A stretch of 64,000 bases of DNA. It comes from Lichenicola sp964236105 (GTDB lineage Bacteria > Pseudomonadota > Alphaproteobacteria > Acetobacterales > Acetobacteraceae). Shown here one piece after another: positions 27,779-34,102 of this stretch. Made by a program: the position numbers and the translations under genes. Position 1 is the stretch's first letter. Every line of letters begins with the position of its first letter. The DNA is taken from contig CAXSBC010000009.1 of the NCBI GenBank assembly GCA_964236105.1, forward strand, positions 1-64,000, written 5' to 3'. Below the pieces are notes generated by a model. It did no database searches, had not been told where the DNA came from, and worked only from the letters and a program-made list of their open reading frames with translations.

Positions 27779-28354
27779 ATGATCCCGCGTCTTTCCGTCT
27801 TCGCCCGGTTTCCGACGCCGGGCATGGCCAAGACGCGACTGATCCCGGCCATCGGGGCGGATGCGGCGGCGCGCGTGCATCGGTGTCTGGTCGAGCGGAC
27901 AGTGGCGACCGCCCGCGACAGCGGTCTGGCGTTCGAGGTGCGGGTGACGGGCGCGCCCAGGGCGGCCTTCGCCGGATGGCTCGGGGAGGATGTGGCGCTC
28001 GTCGAGCAGGGCGACGGAGACCTGGGCGCCCGGCTGGCCCGTGTGCCGGCGCCGGCGATCCTGATCGGCAGTGACGCGCCCGGATTGACCGCGACCCTGC
28101 TAGCGACGGCGGCGGCGGCACTGTCGACGCATCGGGCGGTGATCGGGCCGGCACTGGACGGTGGCTACACCCTGCTCGGATTTCGCGAGCCGATCCGGTT
28201 CGCGTTCGAGGACATGGCCTGGAGCACGGAGAGGGTGTTCGAGGAGACGATGCGCCGGTTCGCCGCATACGGGATCGAGCCGCTGGTGCTGCCGGCGCTG
28301 GGCGACATCGATCGGCCGGAGGATCTGGCGGCCTGTCCGGAACTCCGCTGGTGA
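27779..28354 (+). CDS. TIGR04282-like glycosyltransferase (arsenosugar-cluster type)
   Basis: 191 aa from ATG 27779, next to the start of the protein-like sequence; ATG 27767 is possible. The opening FARFPTPGMAKTRLIPAIG and the later ILIGSDAPGL with ALDGGYTLLG are the signature blocks of the TIGR04282 family, which has a GT-A nucleotide-diphospho-sugar-transferase fold. ERVFEETMRR and LGDIDRPEDL close the domain. The family was first described as associated with radical SAM and selenodomain proteins and is now named for arsenosugar biosynthesis. Its stop overlaps the GTG of the broken TIGR04283-like gene (GTGA), the usual partner. Confidence 0.85.
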   Translation: MIPRLSVFARFPTPGMAKTRLIPAIGADAAARVHRCLVERTVATARDSGLAFEVRVTGAPRAAFAGWLGEDVALVEQGDGDLGARLARVPAPAILIGSDAPGLTATLLATAAAALSTHRAVIGPALDGGYTLLGFREPIRFAFEDMAWSTERVFEETMRRFAAYGIEPLVLPALGDIDRPEDLAACPELRW

Positions 28355-28500
28355 GCCGGGTCGCGCTCGTGATGCCGATGCTCGACGAGGAGGACGCGGC
28401 CTGCCGCGCCTGATCCGGAGGCTGGCCGCGTCGCATCCGGCACCGTCGGAGGTCGTCGCGGTCGGTGGCGGCAGCCTTGACCGGCGCGTCCTGGCGACCG
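28351..28500 (+). pseudogene. broken TIGR04283-like glycosyltransferase
   Basis: GTG 28351 overlaps the upstream stop and reads VSRVALVMPMLDEEDAA before hitting TGA at 28411. In the next frame, from 28401, the family continues with LPRLIRRLAASHPAPSEVVAVGGGSLD. Together these match the N-terminal nucleotide-binding part of TIGR04283 glycosyltransferases (ISVVIPTLDEE, then LPRLL, then EVIVADGGS). The frameshift is a loss of one or two bases near 28400. The rest of the domain, normally about 220 residues, does not fit before the next gene at 28661, so the 3' part is deleted. The remaining bases to 28660 show no gene. Confidence 0.7.
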
Positions 28501-28660
28501 GCGGCAGATGCGATCCCGGCCGGATGGTGCGGGCGAACTGGATCTGTTCCAAGGCCGGGATGATGTGGGCCGCCAGCACGCGCGGCCGGGTGGGACGGCA
28601 ATATCCCTCCATCCGGCAGGCAGGCTCCACCAGGCGCAACCGATCGGTCGCGGTCGGCGT

Positions 28661-30082
28661 ATGGCGTCGGTGCAGGAACGCTTTGACCTCGTGGTGATCG
28701 GCGCAGGATCGGCAGGCCTGACAGCGGCCGGCGGTGCAGCGATGTTCGGCCTCAGGGTGGCGCTGATCGAGGCCGGCACCATGGGCGGTGATTGCCTCAG
28801 CACCGGTTGCGTCCCGTCCAAGGCGCTGATCGCGTCCGCGGCGCGGGCCAGGGCCGGGCGAGTGGCGGAGCGGCTTGGGGTGACACTCGGGGAGCCGGTG
28901 ATCGACTTCACGGCGGTGCGCGCGCATGTCGCGCGAACGATCGAGCAGATCGCGCCGCACGATTCCGCCGAGCGGTTCGAGGCGATGGGCGTGGAGGTCA
29001 TCCGCCATCGGGCCCGGTTTCTCGACCGATCGACCGTGCAGGCGGGCAATCGACGGCTGCGTGCCAGCCGGTTCGTGATCGCCACCGGCTCCCGCCCGGC
29101 ACTTCCGCCGATCGAGGGACTGGCCGAGGCGACTCCGCTGACCAACGAGACGGTGTTCGGGCTCGAGACGCTGCCCTCGCACCTGATCGTGCTGGGCGGC
29201 GGGGCGATCGGCATGGAGATGGCGCAGGCGTTCCGCAGGCTCGGCGCGGCGGTGACGGTGATCGAAGCCGGCGCGCCGTTGGGGCGGGAGGACCGGTCCG
29301 CGGCGGCGGTGGTCGTGCAGCAGCTGCGCCAGGAGGGGATCGGGTTTGTCCATGCGGATGCGATCCGGGTCGAGCGGACCGATGCGGTGACGGTGTGGTG
29401 CGGCGATGGCGGGATCGTCGTCGGCAGCCATCTGCTGGTGGCAGCCGGTCGGACGCCCGACCTCGAGGCGCTCGACCTGGCGGCGGCGGGTGTCGATGCC
29501 GGGTCCGACGGCATCCTGGTCGACGACAGACGGCGCACCAGCAACCGACGGATCTACGCGATCGGCGATTGCCGGGTCGGGCCGCGCTTCACCCATGTGG
29601 CCGGTTACGAGGGGTCGCTGGTGGCGGTCGACGTGGCGCTGGGGATACCGGGCAAGGTCGACTGGCGCGCCCTGCCCCGGGTCACCTACACCGATCCCGA
29701 GCTGGCGCAGATCGGCCTTACGGAAGCCGAGGCGGAGGCGCTGCACGGCCGTATCCAGGTGACCCGTGAGGAGTTCGCACATAACGACCGCGCGGTGACC
29801 GAGGGCGACACGCTGGGCTTCCTGAAACTGATCCGGCATCGGGGCAAAGTGATCGGCGTCACCATCGTCGGCACGCGGGCCGGCGAGCTGCTGCTGCCCT
29901 GGGCGCAGGTCATCACCGGCAGGCCGTCGAGCTTCGCGCTGGGATCGGCCGTGATCGCCTATCCGACACGCAGCGAGATCGCCAAGGCGGCAGCCTTCTC
30001 GGCCTGGCAGCCGACGGTGTTCGGTCGCTGGCCCAGGCGCTGGGCACGGCTGCTGGCGAGGACGAGATCGTGGCGGGGATGA
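28661..30082 (+). CDS. FAD-dependent pyridine-nucleotide disulfide oxidoreductase (mercuric-reductase-like)
   Basis: 473 aa. FAD-binding VIGAGSAGLTAA is at residues 12-23; the redox-active disulfide pair is Cys45 and Cys50 in GGDCLSTGCVPSKAL; the NAD-binding GGGAIGMEMAQ loop follows near 180; and IYAIGDC binds FAD near 300. The C-terminal dimerisation domain carries TYTDPELAQIGLTEAEA but lacks the paired-cysteine tail of true MerA and lacks a lipoyl-binding context, so it is neither MerA nor a canonical Lpd. Similar flavoproteins are found in arsenosugar-type clusters, where they may reduce an arsenical or thiol. The stop overlaps the next start (ATGA). Confidence 0.85.
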   Translation: MASVQERFDLVVIGAGSAGLTAAGGAAMFGLRVALIEAGTMGGDCLSTGCVPSKALIASAARARAGRVAERLGVTLGEPVIDFTAVRAHVARTIEQIAPHDSAERFEAMGVEVIRHRARFLDRSTVQAGNRRLRASRFVIATGSRPALPPIEGLAEATPLTNETVFGLETLPSHLIVLGGGAIGMEMAQAFRRLGAAVTVIEAGAPLGREDRSAAAVVVQQLRQEGIGFVHADAIRVERTDAVTVWCGDGGIVVGSHLLVAAGRTPDLEALDLAAAGVDAGSDGILVDDRRRTSNRRIYAIGDCRVGPRFTHVAGYEGSLVAVDVALGIPGKVDWRALPRVTYTDPELAQIGLTEAEAEALHGRIQVTREEFAHNDRAVTEGDTLGFLKLIRHRGKVIGVTIVGTRAGELLLPWAQVITGRPSSFALGSAVIAYPTRSEIAKAAAFSAWQPTVFGRWPRRWARLLARTRSWRG

Positions 30083-31071
30083 ACCGTACCCTGTTGAGGC
30101 CAGGCGGACCGCCCGGGCCGTCGCCGTTCTCGGTGGATGCGGATCTGCTTCCCGCGACCAAGTTCGTCGATCCGGCCCGGACCGCGTCGGGGGAGCCGCG
30201 GGCCACGGTTCCGCTGCTTGGGCTCGAGACGCTCTGGTTCAACACCGGCACGCTCTGCAACCTCGCCTGCGTCAACTGCTATATCGAAAGCACGCCGACC
30301 AACGATGCGCTGGCCTATCTGACCACGGACGAGGTGGCGCGGTTCCTGGCCGAGATCGCGCGGACGGGCCTCGGCACCCGCGAGATCGGCTTCACCGGCG
30401 GCGAGCCCTTCATGAACCGCGAGATCATCGCCATGCTGGATCTGGCGCTCGGATGCGGCCATGCGGTGCTGGTGCTGACCAATGCGATGAAGCCGATGCG
30501 ACGGCACGACGTCGCCCTGCTGGCGCTGCAGGCACGGTATGCCGAGCGGCTGGCGATGCGGGTCAGCCTCGACCATTACACCCAGGCGGTGCACGAGGCG
30601 GAACGCGGGCCGGGCAGTTGGGCGGTGGCGCTCGACGGATTGCGCTGGCTCTCGGTCAACGGGTTCCGGTCATCGGTGGCCGGCCGGCATCTGCGGCTGG
30701 AGCACGATGCCGTCGCCCGGGCCGGGTATGCCGCGATGTTCGCGCAGGAGGGCATCGGGATCGACGCCCGCGACCCGGCACAGCTGGTGCTGTTTCCGGA
30801 GATGGACGCCTCCGCCGACGTGCCGGAGATCACCACCGCCTGCTGGGGCCTGCTCGGCCGGTCGCCGGCATCGGTGATGTGCGCCGGAAGCCGGATGGTG
30901 GTGCATCGGCGCGGCGAGCCGGAAGCGCGCGTCGTCGCCTGTACGCTGATCCCGTACGATCCGGGGTTCGACCTCGGCGCCACGCTTGCCGATGCAGCGC
31001 GGCCGGTGGCGCTCAATCATCCGCATTGCGCCCGCTTCTGCGTTCTGGGCGGCGCGAGCTGTTCTGGTTGA
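30079..31071 (+). CDS. radical SAM protein of the arsenic-type cluster
   Basis: 330 aa from ATG 30079, coupled to the flavoprotein by a 4-base overlap; GTG 30070 is an in-frame alternative. The [4Fe-4S]-SAM motif is Cys60, Cys64 and Cys67 in CNLACVNCYIES. FTGGEPFMN is the GGEP SAM-binding motif near residue 110. Further cysteines near 258 and 275 and a C-terminal HCARFCVLGGASC suggest a second cluster or substrate site. It is not an obvious ArsS (which has a DUF3641 C-terminus), so the chemistry is open. By context it would attach or modify the 5-deoxyadenosyl or sugar unit of a methylated arsenical. The end at 31071 is 140 bp before an inserted transposon. Confidence 0.8.
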   Translation: MNRTLLRPGGPPGPSPFSVDADLLPATKFVDPARTASGEPRATVPLLGLETLWFNTGTLCNLACVNCYIESTPTNDALAYLTTDEVARFLAEIARTGLGTREIGFTGGEPFMNREIIAMLDLALGCGHAVLVLTNAMKPMRRHDVALLALQARYAERLAMRVSLDHYTQAVHEAERGPGSWAVALDGLRWLSVNGFRSSVAGRHLRLEHDAVARAGYAAMFAQEGIGIDARDPAQLVLFPEMDASADVPEITTACWGLLGRSPASVMCAGSRMVVHRRGEPEARVVACTLIPYDPGFDLGATLADAARPVALNHPHCARFCVLGGASCSG

Positions 31072-31212
31072 AGGACGGCGTTATGCAATCGGTGATGCCG
31101 ACGCGCTGTGTCTCAGATGTATGCGTCCGGCCTCGACACGCTGACGTCGCGACCCACGTAGCGTGCAGCGGGATGACTGCCAGCAGGCGCTGTCACGTTG
31201 TTCAAGGTCGGC

Positions 31213-31220
31213 GACCACCG
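31213..31220. repeat. target site duplication, left copy
   Basis: GACCACCG immediately before the left inverted repeat. The identical 8 bases follow the right inverted repeat at 33662-33669. A ninth matching base depends on where the inverted repeat is ended. IS1-type elements make 8-10 bp duplications. Confidence 0.9.
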
Positions 31221-31241
31221 GGTAGTGTCTCAGTTTGAATT
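31221..31241 (+). repeat. left terminal inverted repeat
   Basis: 21 bases beginning GGTAGTGTCTCAGTTTG. They match the reverse complement of 33641-33661 exactly and stop matching at the next base on each side. Confidence 0.95.
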
Positions 31242-31752
31242 ATGTTGGCGGACCAGCGGTCAGCCGGGTTCCGGATAACCCTACGTAGTGGCGGGAACGA
31301 CCAACAAAACCGGTCATGTGAAACAGGTCGACAGGGGCTACCCTCTGAAGCCGAACGAGTCGTTAAAAAGACCGCTTCATAAACATTCAATTTGTCAAGA
31401 GTTAATAGCTTGGAAGCGTTCAACTTTTGTGACAGCACGCTAGTATAATGTCTTGAAGCTGTCTTTCAGAGGTGTTTTATTTCGATAACTTATGTTTTCA
31501 AGCAACAAAATAAAGTAGCTAAAGCTTTGCAGGGATTGTTTTTTGCAAAAGTTAGACGAGTTCTCTTAAGGCCACTAACCCGTTGATAACGCTAACTCAT
31601 TGATTTTTTTGCTTTTTGCCTTGCAAACCACTATGACTAATAGCACCGTAGGTGCTGCGAATGTACCCGCGTGTTTACAGATTGGGATCTGATGGATGCC
31701 TAAGAGCCCAGGGGGCGAGAGCTGACCCGCTGATCTGATCGGTGCCGCTGTC
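31242..31752. other. left non-coding part of the transposon
   Basis: About 510 bp inside the element with no supported gene. It is AT-rich, especially 31380-31640. A TATAAT at 31444-31449 could be a -10 element for the passenger genes, but no good -35 sits at the right distance. Confidence 0.4.
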
Positions 31753-31920
31753 ATGGTGGCGCGGATCGCGACAGGTGAGGTTGAGGAAGAGACGCGCAAG
31801 CCGTCGAGCAAGGTCCGTAGTGGGCTGGCTGGGGCGAAGGCGCGGGCAGAGAAGATGAGCGCGGAAGATCGCAGCACGGTAGCTCAGAAGGCTGCCGGGG
31901 CGCGTTGGGGCTGGCAATAG
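31753..31920 (+). CDS. 55-aa small protein with AAARW-type C-terminus
   Basis: ATG 31753 to TAG 31920. The protein begins MVARIATGEVEEE and ends in a basic helical repeat, GLAGAKARAEKMS, then VAQKAAGARWGW. This matches a widespread small alphaproteobacterial protein type, with a G-x-x-ARA-x-x-(M/L)(S/T) block and an AARW end, that often lies beside mobile elements. The function is unknown; the basic helix suggests nucleic-acid binding. The usual KALGxxGG block is partly degraded, so this may be a truncated copy. It precedes the 97-aa gene by 39 bp. Confidence 0.55.
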   Translation: MVARIATGEVEEETRKPSSKVRSGLAGAKARAEKMSAEDRSTVAQKAAGARWGWQ

Positions 31921-31959
31921 CTAGTTTCAGGGATCTGAGCCACCCTTTAGGAGAGAACC

Positions 31960-32253
31960 ATGACTAACGAAGAGAATCTTGAGACAACGGTATCTTTCCT
32001 GGTCAATAGGCGTTTTCCAGAGGCCGCCGTCCAAGCCGTTTCGGTCATTCAAGATGTGGACAATGAGGGGCAGAAGATCCTCCGAGTTACCGTCGTTTTC
32101 AGTCGGCATTTTGGAAGTCTTAGCCGTCACAGCATGTTAGCGCTTATCGGAAGCCTTCATAATGATCTCATTGAGGGCGGAATTAGAGACTATCCGCTTA
32201 TCAGGTTTGTTTCGGAAAATGATGCAACGAAATTAACTCGTGAATTCGCTTGA
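31960..32253 (+). CDS. 97-aa protein, first gene of a two-gene passenger module
   Basis: ATG 31960 follows a good ribosome binding site (TTAGGAGAG). A mixed alpha/beta protein: helix, then a strand pair around DVDNEGQKILRVTVVF, a helix with LALIGSLHNDLIEGG, and the segment IRDYPLIRFVSENDA. I recognise this as a conserved unknown family whose members pair with the HEPN-like protein encoded next; the DxDGEEYLRVxVV-type strand and the FPxxSF(V/I)S end are the family words. It overlaps the next gene by 14 bases, so the two are translated together. It could be an antitoxin or a sensor for the HEPN partner. That is inference. Confidence 0.75.
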   Translation: MTNEENLETTVSFLVNRRFPEAAVQAVSVIQDVDNEGQKILRVTVVFSRHFGSLSRHSMLALIGSLHNDLIEGGIRDYPLIRFVSENDATKLTREFA

Positions 32254-32722
32254 TCTGATTGCTGCCGCTAAAATTTCTCTGACGGCGGCTGGAGGATCAC
32301 CTTCTGACGCCTGCCTTCAACGAGCCATCAGCACCGCGTATTATGCCCTCTTCCACTGCTTAGCACGTGATTGTGCGGATCTTTTAATTGGAGCTGACGC
32401 CGCGTCCCGCAGCGATGCGGCCTGGAAACAAGTTTACCGCGCGCTCCAGCATGGGTTTGCCCGCGGGCAATGCCAGAAGACTAAAAGTAAGGGCTTTCCA
32501 AATACGATCGTAGAATTTGCGCATAGTTTTGCAAACTTACAAATAAAGCGGGAGGAAGCAGACTACGATCCATTTGCTCGATTTGTAGAATCGGAGGTGA
32601 CGGCAGACATTGATACTGCTGAACTAGCAATTCAGAACTATGCAGGGGCCAATGAGAAAGATAGAAGGGCTTTCTGTGTCTGGGTGCTTCTGAAACAAAG
32701 AGAAAAACAACAAGATTCATAA
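32240..32722 (+). CDS. HEPN-like protein, second gene of the passenger module
   Basis: 160 aa from GTG 32240, overlapping the 97-aa gene. Predicted all-helical. The segment ISTAYYALFHCLARDCADLLIG near residues 29-52 is the AYYALFH pattern of HEPN-fold proteins (shown here in two pieces: STAYYALFHC and ARDCADLLIG), and LQIKREEADYDP near 105 matches the second conserved helix with its R-x-x-ADYD motif. A clean Rx4-6H ribonuclease motif is not seen; RALQH has a shorter spacing. HEPN proteins are commonly RNases in toxin-antitoxin and phage-defence systems, but others only bind nucleotides or partner proteins, so activity is open. Codon use is AT-richer than the chromosome, in line with the whole passenger segment. 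Confidence 0.7.
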   Translation: MNSLDLIAAAKISLTAAGGSPSDACLQRAISTAYYALFHCLARDCADLLIGADAASRSDAAWKQVYRALQHGFARGQCQKTKSKGFPNTIVEFAHSFANLQIKREEADYDPFARFVESEVTADIDTAELAIQNYAGANEKDRRAFCVWVLLKQREKQQDS

Positions 32723-32734
32723 CTACTATAATGC

Positions 32735-33652
32735 TTGCTAACTGCCGAATATGCAGTTAAGATAGGATCTCTCGCTAAACGTGTCCAGATTCTCTCGATG
32801 CTCTGCGAGGGCAACTCCATGCGGTCGATCAGCCGGGTGGTGGACGTGTCCATCAACACCATCTCGGCCTTGCTAGTGGACGCTGGGCAGGCCTGCGCTG
32901 CCCACCACGACGCCAGGGTTATCGGCGTGAAGGCGAAGCGGGTCCAGTGCGACGAAATCTGGTCGTTCTGCTACGCCAAGGACAAGAACGTCGCCGCGGC
33001 GAAGGCCGCTCTGGAAGAGGCTGCCGACGTGTAGACGTGGATCGCGATCGAGGCGGACTCCATGCTGATCGTCTCCTACCTCGTGGGCGGTCATGACGCT
33101 GGCTATGCAAACGAATTCATTGACGACGTGGCGGCTCGTCTCGCTAACCGCGTGCAACTCACCACCGACGGCCACAAGGCTTACCTGGACGCCGTAGAAG
33201 GCGCATTCGGTAGCGACATGGACTATGTCATGCTGATCAAGCTGTATGGCCCGACGGTCGGCGGTGCCGGGCGCTACAGCCCTGCCAAATGCACCGGCAT
33301 CGTGAAGCATTGGATCGAGGGCAAGCCTGACAGGAGCCACGTCAGCACCAGCTACGTGGAACGTCAGAACCTCACCATGCGCATGTCGATGCGGCGGTTC
33401 ACGCGCCTGACGAAGGCGTTCTCGAAGAAGGCTGAGAACCACGCTCACGCGCTGGCCCTCTACTTCACCTTCTACAACTTCGTCCGGATGCATAAGAGCC
33501 TCCGTTGCACCCCCGCCATAGCAGTCGGCCTGACCGCCAAGCTGTGGACGATGGAGGATGTAGTTGCGCTGATCGACGCGCGGGCTGAGGCGCCGAAGGT
33601 TCGCGGTCCTTACAAAACGAAGGCTCGGCTCGCGGCAGAAAATTCAAACTGA
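32735..33652 (+). pseudogene. IS1-type transposase with an in-frame TAG
   Basis: About 305 codons, start uncertain (TTG 32735 is only a guess; the family sequence starts near codon 13 with AKRVQILSMLCEG). An N-terminal helix-turn-helix (SMRSISRVVDVSINTIS) is followed by the DDE domain: QCDEIWSF (first D), TTDGHKAYL (second D) and YVERQNLTMRMS (E). The codon at 33032-33034 is TAG between AADV and TWIAIEAD. In relatives this position reads DVWTW, so a Trp codon TGG became TAG. No other damage is visible. The stop TGA lies inside the right inverted repeat. Inactive unless the stop is suppressed. Confidence 0.85.
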
Positions 33653-33661
33653 GACACTACC
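33641..33661 (-). repeat. right terminal inverted repeat
   Basis: 21 bases, exact reverse complement of the left end at 31221-31241. The transposase stop codon (33650-33652) lies within it. Confidence 0.95.
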
Positions 33662-33669
33662 GACCACCG
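33662..33669. repeat. target site duplication, right copy
   Basis: GACCACCG directly after the right inverted repeat, identical to 31213-31220. Confidence 0.9.
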
Positions 33670-34097
33670 ACCCGACGATGCGCGGCCGACCGCTCGGGCG
33701 ACCCGACCGCTGCATCTACCGCTCGCGCCGCCCTGACGGCCGGTGCGAGGTTTCGGCCCGGTTGCCGAGGTGGCGGCGCTGCCGGTGCCTGACGTCGGGC
33801 AGGGTGTCGCGCCGTGGCAGCGCAGGCTGTCGGTGACAAGGCAGCGCGGTTCGTGTTGCAGGCGGCATTGCAGAGGCTCCGCCCCAGGCTGTCGAGCACG
33901 ACGCCGTGCTGGTCGACGGCCCACCACGGATGGGGCACCTCGTCGATCCGACCGTGTGGCACCAGCGCCGAACGCTCAGCCAGCAGCAGCCTGATGTCGC
34001 GCAGGCTCGAGCCGAACCCGTGGTGGAACCGAACCGCGCGGCTGACGGTGTCACCAGGCAGGCGGTGGTCGTGAGGCATCCCAAATGGCTGGCTCAT
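33670..34097 (-). pseudogene. IS6-family transposase remnant
   Basis: Read on the minus strand from ATG 34097: RLPGDTVSRAVRFHHGFGSSLRDIRLLLAER (shown to give order: PGDTVSRAVRFHHGFG then LRDIRLLLAER), then WWAVDQHGVVLDSL after a deletion, and in another frame DVRHRQRRHLGNRAETSHRPSGRRER. These are the start, the catalytic core and the NRAENSHQPTRRRE end of IS6 transposases. Internal deletion and frameshifts make it dead. The IS1-type transposon inserted at or just beyond its 3' end. Confidence 0.75.
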
Positions 34098-34102
34098 GCC
34101 CG

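Larger units (their letters stand above)
31221..33661. mobile_element. 2.4-kb IS1-type transposon carrying passenger genes
   Basis: Bounded by perfect 21-bp inverted repeats (GGTAGTGTCTCAG... inward) and flanked by 8-bp direct repeats, so both ends and the insertion event are well defined. The right-hand third (about 32735-33652) is an IS1-type transposase gene whose stop codon lies inside the right repeat. The left two thirds are markedly AT-rich and hold a 55-aa protein and a coupled 97-aa / HEPN-like pair, all on the same strand as the transposase. None of these are transposition genes, so this is a passenger-carrying (transporter-type) IS rather than a simple one. It landed between a radical SAM gene and an IS6 remnant. 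The transposase has a nonsense codon, so the copy is probably immobile on its own. Confidence 0.88.
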
